Positions 1 to 6,814 of a DNA stretch of 23,150 bases are shown here, piece after piece. Numbering within the stretch: position 1 is the stretch's first letter; the number at the start of each line of letters is the position of its first letter. The notes beneath the pieces were generated by a model. The model worked only from the letters and a program-made list of their open reading frames with translations. It did no database searches and was not told where the DNA came from. The DNA comes from JACQNR01 sp049515175. Its GTDB lineage: Bacteria; Acidobacteriota; Terriglobia; UBA7540. The DNA is taken from assembly GCA_049515175.1 (NCBI GenBank), contig JBEKUI010000036.1, positions 1-23,150 on the forward strand, in the 5' to 3' direction. Both the position numbers and the translations under genes were made by a program.

Positions 1-141
1 GAAAGGGTACTCGCCGGGAAAGCCGAGGTCGCGCTCCGCCTCCCAGCTGGCCAGGTCGTCCGCCTTGGCGAACTCAGGAACGTCGAGTCCCGAACTCGTC
101 TTGATTCCCCTCGGAGCTTGGTGGCTGTTCTTGACGCTCAT
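1..141 (-). CDS. mcmA: Methylmalonyl-CoA mutase large subunit, N-terminal fragment (runs off window)
   Basis: An open frame starts with ATG at 141 and stays open to the window edge, giving 47 residues. It ends in RDLGFPGEYPF, the hallmark opening of the B12-dependent methylmalonyl-CoA mutase catalytic chain, preceded by a TSSG-type linker that is also usual there. The enzyme interconverts (R)-methylmalonyl-CoA and succinyl-CoA in propionate and odd-chain or branched-chain carbon metabolism. The TIM barrel and cobalamin domain lie outside the window, so function cannot be checked beyond the N terminus. The ribosome site is weak (GCGGGAAA just before ATG). It lies 90 bases downstream of the 81-residue membrane protein on the same strand and may be cotranscribed with it. 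A related acyl-CoA mutase (isobutyryl- or ethylmalonyl-type) is the main alternative. Confidence 0.82.
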   Translation of the reverse strand, partial: MSVKNSHQAPRGIKTSSGLDVPEFAKADDLASWEAERDLGFPGEYPF

Positions 142-231
142 TTTCCCGCGCGGCGCAGCATTGCCCGTGATCGTTCGTCACGCCAGTCACGTCGTGCCCC
201 TTCCGCTGCCCCTGAAACCCTTCCCCCTCCA

Positions 232-477
232 CTACCGGACGCTTCTCGCCTTTAGAAAAGAATAAAGGCAAAAAATAAAGAGCAGGGCGGTGAATCCGGC
301 CAGGAGGCTGAAGCGTACCAACCCCACCGAAGGGGTCTTCTGGTAATACTGCCACTCGGCTGCGGCGACGGACGCGCCCGCCAGGGTCAGGATGAAAAAT
401 ACCAGGCCGACCAATATGTGAAAGAGCCGCTCGGCCGCGCGCCACCAACCTCGAACCAACTCACCCAGCTTGCCCAA
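232..477 (-). CDS. Small two-helix membrane protein, unknown function
   Basis: This is an 81-residue protein with a basic, Trp-rich amphipathic N terminus (residues 1-20), a hydrophobic helix at about 20-40, a short loop with WQYYQK, and a second helix at about 52-74 ending in a basic KARSVR tail. The pattern suggests a two-pass inner-membrane protein with both ends in the cytoplasm. I do not recognise a family. The start is TTG at 477, with GCGAGG a few bases upstream as a plausible ribosome site; a second in-frame TTG at 459 is possible. It sits between mscL and the mutase gene on the same strand, 112 bases after mscL and 90 bases before the mutase, so it may belong to a transcript with either. 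The opposite-strand reading here has no recognisable content. Confidence 0.65.
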   Translation of the reverse strand: MGKLGELVRGWWRAAERLFHILVGLVFFILTLAGASVAAAEWQYYQKTPSVGLVRFSLLAGFTALLFIFCLYSFLKARSVR

Positions 478-589
478 ACCAACCTCGCTTTATTGCGGTC
501 TTTGGAAACACCTTCCCATCATAGGAACCAACCGCAGGGCAGTCAATTCCTGCTGCGAGTCCGCCGGCCTCGAGTGCAAGCGGAGGCAT

Positions 590-1033
590 TCAGGCGGCCC
601 TGATTTCCGACGTGCAGGCCGGGCAGCGCGTAGCCTTGATGGGCACCGCCGAGCAGCAATAGGGACAATCCCTTGTGGACGGAGCCGCGGGTGCCGGGAC
701 CGGCTCACGCTTCAGGCGATTGACTTGCCGGATGAGCAGAAAGATCGCGAAAGCGACGATCACGAAATCAATCACTGTGTTGAAGAAAATTCCGTAATTG
801 AGCGTCGGCGCGCCGGCGGTTTTTGCTTCTCCGAGTTTTGTGTAGGCACCGCTGCTTAGGTTGATGAATAGATTGGAGAAATCCATCTTGCCGAGCAGCA
901 GACCCAGCGGCGGCATCAGGATGTCGGTGACGAACGACGTCACGATTTTTCCGAAAGCTCCGCCGATGATGATGCCCACCGCCATGTCGAGCACATTACC
1001 GCGCATTGCAAATTCTTTAAACTCTTTCAACAT
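590..1033 (-). CDS. mscL: Large-conductance mechanosensitive channel MscL with C-terminal zinc ribbon
   Basis: A 147-residue MscL. The N terminus (FKEFAMRGNVLDMAVG) and first helix with GGAFGKIVTSFV are the classic pore-lining TM1, followed by a periplasmic loop (residues 45-78) and TM2 (about 80-102, NTVIDFVIVAFAIFLLI). It opens under membrane tension to release solutes in hypo-osmotic shock. Residues 103-118 are a charged then Pro/Ala-rich linker. Residues 123-140 hold CPYC and CPAC pairs (Cys123, 126, 137, 140, with an extra Cys127), a rubredoxin-knuckle-like zinc ribbon in place of the usual C-terminal helical bundle of the E. coli protein. The ATG at 1033 follows AAGGAG with a spacing of about nine bases. 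I recall similar CPYC...KATRCPxC tails on MscL proteins of some other phyla, so the fusion is probably not unique. Confidence 0.95.
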   Translation of the reverse strand: MLKEFKEFAMRGNVLDMAVGIIIGGAFGKIVTSFVTDILMPPLGLLLGKMDFSNLFINLSSGAYTKLGEAKTAGAPTLNYGIFFNTVIDFVIVAFAIFLLIRQVNRLKREPVPAPAAPSTRDCPYCCSAVPIKATRCPACTSEIRAA

Positions 1034-1174
1034 GGTTGCTCTCCTTGTTGAGGGATTAGTTCATACAAGCGCCAGTCAGGCTGCGGCGTGACACGGGTCC
1101 TGCCTCGCCGGGGCTCCAAGCCGGACAATTATACCAATATCAGTCTGTGCATTCTTCCGCCCCGACCTTTTACC

Positions 1175-1204
1175 TTGACAGTGTTTTTGCCGGAAACTTA
1201 GAAT
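1175..1204 (+). promoter_or_regulatory. Sigma-70-type promoter for the 1249 gene
   Basis: A perfect TTGACA -35 box at 1175-1180 and TAGAAT -10 box at 1199-1204 are separated by 18 bases. This is the best consensus promoter I found in the window. It would start transcription near 1211, giving a leader of roughly 40 bases before the TTG start at 1249. It points at the 100-residue gene and the amrB gene behind it. Confidence 0.6.
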
Positions 1205-1248
1205 CTTAAGGCGAGGAAATTTCCGCGCATATCAGGTGACATCTGGAA

Positions 1249-1551
1249 TTGGACGAGCAGTTCAAACGCTTGGTCAAAGAGCTGGGGCACGCCATCAACG
1301 AATCGCTGGCGGACTCGGAACGTATTGCGGAGGTCATGGGGCGCATCCGCGCCGCGGGTTATGACCTTTTCCTGGTGCTTGAGGTGACGATCGGCTTCAA
1401 CAAGCGCGGCGAAGCGAACATTGTCCACCGCCAGAAACTGAGTGCCGACGACCGCCGTGAGGCGGAATTCCAGCTGACCAATCAGGACGAACAGTTCCTC
1501 CGCGCCCTGCGCATTAGTGTGGACGAAAACGCGCCCAATCCTCTTCCCTAG
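1249..1551 (+). CDS. Conserved-looking small soluble protein, unknown function
   Basis: A 100-residue protein rich in charged residues: a predicted helical N-terminal half (residues 1-35, FKRLVKELGHAINESL) and a mixed second half with a hydrophobic strand (YDLFLVLEVTIGF), then a basic stretch and an acidic C terminus. There is no signal peptide or membrane segment, so it should be cytoplasmic. No known domain is recognised; I have the impression of related short proteins in other acidobacteria but cannot verify it. The start is TTG at 1249: an in-frame TGA lies at 1237-1239, so only CTG 1243 or this TTG can begin the frame, and AGGTG lies about ten bases upstream. A strong promoter at 1175-1204 supports expression. 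It ends 86 bases before amrB, same strand, so the two may be cotranscribed. Confidence 0.7.
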   Translation: MDEQFKRLVKELGHAINESLADSERIAEVMGRIRAAGYDLFLVLEVTIGFNKRGEANIVHRQKLSADDRREAEFQLTNQDEQFLRALRISVDENAPNPLP

Positions 1552-1637
1552 CCGTCTATCGGCCATCCGAACCTGCCCTGACCGCCCACTCCAGCCGCTC
1601 GCTTGACTCGCATTGCAGGGGGGACTAGCATTCGCCT

Positions 1638-2465
1638 ATGGAACCCCAAGCCGTTCGTCACCCCGCCGTTGCCGGACGGTTCTATCCTGGACGCGCCGAG
1701 GCGCTTCTCCGCGACCTCGAAAAATACCTCGGGCCTGACCCGGAGAGCGCGGAAAAGGTCGAAGCGGCACTCGGATGCGTGGTGCCGCACGCCGGCTACA
1801 TGTACTCTGGCCACGTCGCGGGCGCAGTCTACCGTCGCCTCCCCCGCCGCGCCGCCTATGTCATCCTCTGCCCCAATCACACCGGACGCGGGGCGCCGCT
1901 GGCCATAATGTCGGGGGGAAGCTGGCTGACTCCGCTGGGCGCAGTCGCCATCGACAGCGCGCTCGCGAAGGCCGTGCGACACGGCTGCCACCTGGTCACC
2001 GACGACGCCCAGGCGCACCAAGAGGAGCATTCGCTGGAGGTACAACTCCCCTTTTTGCAGCGGGCCGTCAAGGATTTCAGCTTCGTTCCTATTGCCATCG
2101 GCGTGGGCGGGTACGCAAGCCTGGAGTCGCTCGGACACGGCCTGGTGCAAGCCGCCCGTCAGGCGAAGGAACCGTTCATGGTGATTGCGTCGAGTGACAT
2201 GAACCACTACGAGCCCGATGGGATTACGCGCATTAAGGATCGCAAAGCCATCGACAGGATTCTGGCTCTCGATCCGGCGGGGCTGTACCAAGTGATCCGC
2301 AAGGAAGACATCTCCATGTGTGGCTACGGCCCCACCATCGCCATGTTGACCTTCGCGCGGGAGATGGGCGGGACGCGGGCGGAACTGGTGAAGTACGCCA
2401 CTTCCGCGGACACAAGCGGTGACAAGTCGGCGGTCGTCGGCTACGCCGGTATCATCGTCTCTTAG
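1638..2465 (+). CDS. amrB: Memo-like protein, AmmeMemoRadiSam system protein B
   Basis: A 275-residue protein of the Memo family, near the usual length. Family landmarks are HPAVAGRFYPG (8-18), VPHAGYMYSG (49-58), LCPNHTG (77-83), EEHSLEVQLPFL (129-140), SSDMNHY (185-191) and SMCGYGP (226-232). His51, His81 and Cys228 correspond to the metal-binding His/His/Cys set described for human MEMO1 (my alignment by eye). The family has structural kinship to non-haem-iron dioxygenases. In bacteria and archaea it is usually linked with an AMMECR1 protein and a radical SAM enzyme, but neither partner is in this window, so the biochemical role remains open. The ATG at 1638 is the only sensible start; the purine-rich GGGGGGA lies rather far upstream (about 14 bases). 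It follows the 100-residue gene and ends before a hairpin at 2557-2594. Confidence 0.93.
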   Translation: MEPQAVRHPAVAGRFYPGRAEALLRDLEKYLGPDPESAEKVEAALGCVVPHAGYMYSGHVAGAVYRRLPRRAAYVILCPNHTGRGAPLAIMSGGSWLTPLGAVAIDSALAKAVRHGCHLVTDDAQAHQEEHSLEVQLPFLQRAVKDFSFVPIAIGVGGYASLESLGHGLVQAARQAKEPFMVIASSDMNHYEPDGITRIKDRKAIDRILALDPAGLYQVIRKEDISMCGYGPTIAMLTFAREMGGTRAELVKYATSADTSGDKSAVVGYAGIIVS

Positions 2466-2556
2466 AGACAGGGGCGGATCGTTCCCCGGAATGACAAGAA
2501 GTTGGCTGGGGATTCGTGCGGGCGTCCCGGTCGCCATCAAGAGGCGTTAAAGCAAT

Positions 2557-2594
2557 GAGGCTGGGCCGCGCACCGAGTGCGCTGACCCAGCCTC
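2557..2594. terminator. Long perfect hairpin between convergent amrB and fecR-like genes
   Basis: The arms GAGGCTGGG (2557-2565) and CCCAGCCTC (2586-2594) pair perfectly. Inside them GCGCAC (2568-2573) and GTGCGC (2577-2582) pair across a CGA loop, with a small CC/TGA internal loop between the stems. It lies 92 bases after the amrB stop and 21 bases after the stop of the converging gene. There is no clean T run on either strand, so it is either an atypical bidirectional terminator or a transcript-stabilising 3' hairpin. Confidence 0.6.
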
Positions 2595-2614
2595 GTATTA
2601 TCGCAGTCAGTGAT

Positions 2615-4573
2615 TCAGTGCCGGGAGCTGCCGCTGGAATGCGATCCCCCGCCTCCCCCGCCGCTTTGGCCGCCACCACTGGACCCGCCACCGATCATTC
2701 CGCCACCGCTGTGACCCCCACCGCTTGAGCCGCCGCTCCAGCCGCTGGAATGGCTGCTGCTACTGCCGCTCGAGCTGCTCGAAGAGGCGCTGGGGCCGCT
2801 GCTGATTCGCCCGCCGCCAGATGACCCGGAAGAACTGTTGCTGATGGAAGAACTAGCGCTGCTCCCGGGGCGAGAACTTGCCGACGAGCGATCACCGCCT
2901 CTCGAAGGCGACGCCTGCTCGCTCGTTCGCGCCGGAGCCCCGCGAGATCCCACAGCAAAGCCGCCGCGGTCCTCGTTTTCATTGCGGCCCCCATCGGCTG
3001 AACGTGGAGCGGCCCCGTGCGGACCGATCGCCCTGTCCGAGTCGAAGCCAGAGCGGTCCGCGCCGCGGGTAACGGGACTTGGATAGTTATCGTGAGGAGC
3101 CGGGCGCGAAACCTGATCGACCGCGGCCGTTCCGCCTGATATCAGGCTACCGGCCGTGCCGGCAGCTCGCGCGCCAGACGCTGAGGGCCGCGCCGCCGGA
3201 TTGTTGACGTACTGGCGCCGTTCGGAATCGAACACGATCTGTCCCCCGGCCGAGGCGGGCCTGACCGCCGTGCCGGCCACTGCCGAACCAGCGGGAGCTT
3301 GAAGTGCTACGGGCCGACTTATTCCTCCGTTGGGTCCGCGCCTGAACCCGCCCATGTCGGCGGGCACCTCGCCCACGAGTCTGGCTCCCCTCTCGGGTTG
3401 AAGGTCAATCTGATTCACGGGACGGCCGATGTCGGAGGTCCCCCACCGTATGCCGCGGGGTCTGATGGGCTGGCCTTGCCGCAACGCTTCTTCGGAAGCA
3501 ATGGCCACGCACCCCTGCGAGCGCGGGCAGTTGGAGGAACTACCTCCAATCATCGGCGACATGGGTGACCAGCCGACCCAACCGGGGCCCCGGTACCAGT
3601 TCACCGGAGCTGCCGACCAGTTCGCGAAGCCGCCCATCGGAATCCAGCACCAGCCAAAATTAGGATCAAAGATCCACGCGCCGTAGTGATAGGGGAGCCA
3701 GCCCCAGGGCTCATTGGAGATCCAGGTGTAACCCATCGACGGATACCAGCTCCATCGTCCCATCGTGAACGGTGCCCAGCCCATGCCGACGTTGGGTGCC
3801 CAGCCACTGCCGTAACCGGGCAGCGAAACCCAGTTGCCATAGCTCATGAGATCCATGGCGCCGTACATCAAATCAGAAACATTGTTGGAATAGACGGAAG
3901 GGGCGTCCTGGTTCCGAACCAATTCCACGCGATTCTCGCGTTCCTCCACCCAGGAGTCCCACTCGTCCTTCGTAATTCCTTGCGAGGTCAGGAAGGGCTC
4001 GTCGGCACCGGGGCGGATCTCCAGGACAGTATTCTTGCCCAGCGTGCCGTTCCCCTCCGGGCTCATCACATCCACCGAACCCTTGAATACTTTGACCTGA
4101 ATCAGGCCATCTTCTGCATCCACCCGGAAGCGTGTCTTGCCTTGGGCAGTCAGCGTTGTTGAACCCGCCGTGACTTCGTAAGAGTCATCGCCTTCAGGAA
4201 TCACATTGAACGTAGCGTATCCCTGGCGCAGATTCAGGCGGTTCAGCTTGGCCCCGTTGGCGGCGAGGGCTAGCTGCGTGAACTCGAGAAGTGAACTCTG
4301 GCCGAGGCGGGCGGTGGAGGCATTCTCAAACTCCACTTCGGCGAAAGCGCTCTCCGCCGTGGCCACCATGAAACCCTCCTGGATGGGCGTGTTGACCGGC
4401 GCCGTCGCCCACTCGTCCACGTCGGGCCGCTGCACGGTGACTGTTCCCTCGGTGAAACTCAGGCGGACGATGCGAACGTGGGAGAGTTCCTGCGCCCACG
4501 CCGCAGGGGTCGCAATTGCCGCTAACACGAGGAGCCCGGCTCCCCACCTTGCGAGGCGAACCGTCGTGTTCAT
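2615..4573 (-). CDS. Exported FecR-domain protein with Trp-rich repeats and Ser/Gly tail
   Basis: A 652-residue protein. The signal peptide spans about residues 1-27 with a likely AWA-QE cleavage site. Residues ~30-190 form a FecR-like beta domain (VRLSFTEGTVTV, AEVEFENASTARLG, GLIQVKVFKGSVDV). Residues ~240-335 are crowded with Trp, Tyr, Gly and Pro (WAPFTMGRWSWYP, EPWGWLPYHYGAW, FGWCWIP), the pattern of the DUF6600 type of segment. The last ~110 residues are almost only Ser, Gly and His. There is no transmembrane anchor beyond the signal, so it is probably periplasmic or surface associated; unlike classical FecR it lacks a sigma-factor neighbour. An ATG at 4591 is in frame, but 4573 is preferred because AAGGAGG lies six bases before it and the signal peptide follows directly. 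Its role is unknown; an envelope or structural function is a guess. Confidence 0.88.
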   Translation of the reverse strand: MNTTVRLARWGAGLLVLAAIATPAAWAQELSHVRIVRLSFTEGTVTVQRPDVDEWATAPVNTPIQEGFMVATAESAFAEVEFENASTARLGQSSLLEFTQLALAANGAKLNRLNLRQGYATFNVIPEGDDSYEVTAGSTTLTAQGKTRFRVDAEDGLIQVKVFKGSVDVMSPEGNGTLGKNTVLEIRPGADEPFLTSQGITKDEWDSWVEERENRVELVRNQDAPSVYSNNVSDLMYGAMDLMSYGNWVSLPGYGSGWAPNVGMGWAPFTMGRWSWYPSMGYTWISNEPWGWLPYHYGAWIFDPNFGWCWIPMGGFANWSAAPVNWYRGPGWVGWSPMSPMIGGSSSNCPRSQGCVAIASEEALRQGQPIRPRGIRWGTSDIGRPVNQIDLQPERGARLVGEVPADMGGFRRGPNGGISRPVALQAPAGSAVAGTAVRPASAGGQIVFDSERRQYVNNPAARPSASGARAAGTAGSLISGGTAAVDQVSRPAPHDNYPSPVTRGADRSGFDSDRAIGPHGAAPRSADGGRNENEDRGGFAVGSRGAPARTSEQASPSRGGDRSSASSRPGSSASSSISNSSSGSSGGGRISSGPSASSSSSSGSSSSHSSGWSGGSSGGGHSGGGMIGGGSSGGGQSGGGGGGSHSSGSSRH

Positions 4574-4943
4574 GGCGAACCTCCTTACCAAGCGTTCGGG
4601 GCTGGTGACCTCACCATCCTACACCTAGGTAGACGGTACAACCAGCCCGGAGGTTGCAGAGGCAAACTAACCAGGGCTGGAAGGGGCGGACTCCTCAGCC
4701 ACCACGAACATCCATTGCAATTTCGAAGCCGATCCGGCCAACTTCGCAGGAGTGGGGCAATCTGTCAGAGTTGATCCTCAACTGTTTCATTATGACTATG
4801 TTAGCTGCCCCAGCAGAGACTGTCTCGCACAGCGTGGCGGACTGGGCCGACGCGGAGAGCAGGAGCAATCGACGGGATGGTGCAAGTTCGGGACGACATG
4901 TCCATCCGTTTCAGCATGCGGCTGAGGAAGTGGTGAGCACTCT
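4574..4943. other. Intergenic region, 370 bases, upstream of the FecR-like gene
   Basis: No convincing gene is present. The ribosome site of the FecR-like gene occupies 4580-4586. CCAGCCC (4642-4648) and GGGCTGG (4674-4680) form an inverted repeat with a 25-base loop. The promoter of the minus-strand FecR-like gene should lie here, but I see no good -35/-10 pair. A 104-codon plus-strand frame at 4654-4968 has no recognisable content. Confidence 0.5.
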
Positions 4944-5630
4944 TCAATCATGGTTCTGTAGGCGCTGAAGAATCTGCTGGGCGCGCGATTGCGCCAGGTG
5001 CAGAAAGCGGGGGTTGGAGGCGATCTTCTCGAGCGTCGGGGCCATCAGTTCCGGGTCGGCAAGGTCGCGCTTTCCGAGGTCAATCTGAATTTGGCGGAGC
5101 GTGTCGGGTAGGCTCAAGTGGTCATACTTGATCGCGTGTTCGAGAGTAAGGATGTACAGCTCGACGCTTGCCACGCGCTCGAAGAGGTCGGCCAGATCTT
5201 GCGCGTCCCGCAGCAGAGTGTAGTTGAACTGAGCCTGGTTCCTTTTTCCATCCGCTTCGTAGATGAAGGTCTTTAGGCCCAGATTGGCGACCTTGCGATG
5301 ACTCTCCAGGTCGACGGATTGAAAGTAGCCCAGCGCCTCGGCAAGCTGGAAGACCCGTCGCGTGGTGCTCTCTGAAAGGCGGAAAGATTGAGGGGCGGAG
5401 GGATCATCAGCCTTGCGGCCCTCAAAAGTAGCCTCGCCGTTGGTGGCGACCGTGACCGCAAGGTATTCGGGCGTGCTGCCTTGAAGCAGCTTGGTGTAAG
5501 TCAGCCGTGCCGGTGCGGTGGACGGCTGGTCACTCGCGATGCCGAGTGACGCAAGCAAGGTCGAGGCGAATACGACAACGAAAAGAACCAGCAGTTTGAA
5601 TCTTGTGCAGCGAGGACTACCCATCATCAT
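4944..5630 (-). CDS. Exported protein of unknown function
   Basis: A 228-residue protein starting MMMGSPR followed by a hydrophobic signal segment (FKLLVLFVVVFASTLLASLGIA) and cleavage near the SLGIAS-D boundary, so it is likely periplasmic. The mature part begins with a beta-type stretch (ARLTYTKLLQGSTPEYLAVTV, GEATFEG) and then becomes helical (TTRRVFQLAEALGYF, DLADLFERVASVELYILTLEHAIKYD), ending in a charged helix with repeated Ala/Gln. No family is recognised. Three consecutive ATG codons (5630, 5627, 5624) can start it; GGAAGG about 11 bases before the first makes 5630 the preferred choice. A longer reading from 5738 adds residues with no sensible character. It lies 190 bases after yebC on the same strand and could share its transcript. 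Confidence 0.75.
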   Translation of the reverse strand: MMMGSPRCTRFKLLVLFVVVFASTLLASLGIASDQPSTAPARLTYTKLLQGSTPEYLAVTVATNGEATFEGRKADDPSAPQSFRLSESTTRRVFQLAEALGYFQSVDLESHRKVANLGLKTFIYEADGKRNQAQFNYTLLRDAQDLADLFERVASVELYILTLEHAIKYDHLSLPDTLRQIQIDLGKRDLADPELMAPTLEKIASNPRFLHLAQSRAQQILQRLQNHD

Positions 5631-5800
5631 GAGCGGCGGGCCTTCCCACGACCCTGCTTCGCAGGCGCGAGAGGCCCCCAGACCGTTGGATGCAGTTCGA
5701 AGCGCTGAGCCACCCTGTATATGCATGCGCGGCAGCACTGCGCCACGAGGAGCGTCCGCCGGCCCTGGACACCTCCTGAGAAATCACATCCCGTTGATTC

Positions 5801-5821
5801 GGAGCGGCCTGGCACCGCTCC
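5801..5821 (-). terminator. Short hairpin at the yebC stop codon
   Basis: GGAGCGG (5801-5807) and CCGCTCC (5815-5821) pair across a seven-base loop and abut the yebC stop codon at 5821-5823. No T run follows on the minus strand, so it may only be an attenuating or stabilising hairpin between yebC and the next gene. Confidence 0.3.
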
Positions 5822-6576
5822 TAGCCCGCTTTGGCCAGCGCGTGCAGTTCGGCTTCCTCGATCTCGAAATTGGCGTGCACGTGCTGGACATCCTCGTGAT
5901 CTTCCAGTTCTTCCATCAAACGCACCATCTGCTGTGCCGCCTTGCCGGTGAGTTTGATGTTCGATTGCGGCACCATCGCCACCTCGGCGGAGACAGGATT
6001 AATCCCCGCACCTTTCAACTTGTCGGCGACCTGATGGAAGACCTCGGGCGGGGTGATGACTTCCCAATGGCTGCCGTCGTCGCGCATGTCCTCGGCCCCG
6101 GCGTCCGTGGCGAGTGTCAGCAGCGCGTCCTCGTCCACATTCTCCTTGGGGATCACGATGTAGCCTTTCTTGCTGAACATCCAGGCCACGCAGCCGTGCT
6201 CACCCAGGTTGCCGCCATTCTTGGAAAAAACGTGACGGATTTCAGAGACCGTCCGGTTGCGGTTGTCCGTCGCCAATTCCAGGATGATGGCCACGCCGCC
6301 CGGCCCGTAACCTTCAAACATCGCCTCTTCGTAGGTTGCGCCGGGAAGCTCGCCCGTGCCCTTCTGGATGGCGCGCTTGATGTTGTCCGCCGGCATGTTC
6401 TCGGCCTTGGCGGCGGTGACCGCAGTGCGCAAGCGCGGGTTCGAATCCACGTCGCCTCCGCCGATGCGCGCGGCGACGGTGATTTCCTTGATGTACTTGG
6501 TGAAAATCGCGCCGCGACGAGCGTCCGCGGCGCCCTTCTTGTGCTTAATCGTTGCCCATTTGGAATGGCCCGACAT
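5821..6576 (-). CDS. yebC: YebC/PmpR-family protein
   Basis: A 251-residue protein, the standard length of the family. It begins MSGHSKWATIKHKKGAADA, an essentially invariant YebC opening, and carries RKAFTK-like RGAIFTKYIKEI, NPRLRTAVTAAKAENMPADNIKRAI, the YEGYGP-type FEGYGPGGVAI and NRNRTVSEIRHVFSKNGGNLG. The family was long described as transcriptional regulators (PmpR), and recent work links members to relief of ribosome stalling at proline stretches; which applies here cannot be told. It is cytoplasmic. The start at 6576 is chosen over an upstream in-frame ATG at 6636 because the conserved N terminus starts here and AAAGGAA lies just upstream. No ruvABC genes are adjacent, unlike in many bacteria. 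Confidence 0.96.
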   Translation of the reverse strand: MSGHSKWATIKHKKGAADARRGAIFTKYIKEITVAARIGGGDVDSNPRLRTAVTAAKAENMPADNIKRAIQKGTGELPGATYEEAMFEGYGPGGVAIILELATDNRNRTVSEIRHVFSKNGGNLGEHGCVAWMFSKKGYIVIPKENVDEDALLTLATDAGAEDMRDDGSHWEVITPPEVFHQVADKLKGAGINPVSAEVAMVPQSNIKLTGKAAQQMVRLMEELEDHEDVQHVHANFEIEEAELHALAKAG

Positions 6577-6757
6577 GAGATCGTTCCTTTCTGGTAGGTC
6601 TGCAGCCCCCCGTGACCTGCCCGCAAGGCCGCTCATTGTTGGCTGCTAATGCCTCAATATGCTACCACAACCGCGCAAGGGCAGGCTACAGGTCCTGGTC
6701 CCTGGTGACCAGGTCGTGCGCAAGCAGGAACGAGCCTGATAGCTCCCTTCCAAAAGC

Positions 6758-6791
6758 AAACCCCGCAGCACCTTGCGATGCTGCGGGGTTT
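6758..6791 (-). terminator. Strong rho-independent terminator of the Oar-type receptor gene
   Basis: AAACCCCGCAGCA (6758-6770) and TGCTGCGGGGTTT (6779-6791) form a perfect 13-base stem with an eight-base loop. Read on the minus strand the stem is followed by GCTTTT. It lies 24 bases after the receptor stop codon at 6815. The other strand also ends in TTTTGTT, so it can act in both directions and shields yebC from read-through. Confidence 0.85.
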
Positions 6792-6814
6792 TGTTCCTCG
6801 GCCTTACTGCTGTG

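Noticed and set aside
1548..2540. Long open frame antisense to amrB (330 codons)
   Set aside because: Arg/Ala/Gly-rich shadow of a recognised gene in GC-rich DNA; no domain character.
4654..4968. 104-codon plus-strand frame between two minus-strand genes
   Set aside because: No ribosome site, no recognisable content, and it overlaps the 3' end of the neighbouring gene.
5518..6597. Long plus-strand frame (359 codons) opposite yebC
   Set aside because: Mirror of the yebC coding sequence; the minus-strand protein is unambiguous.
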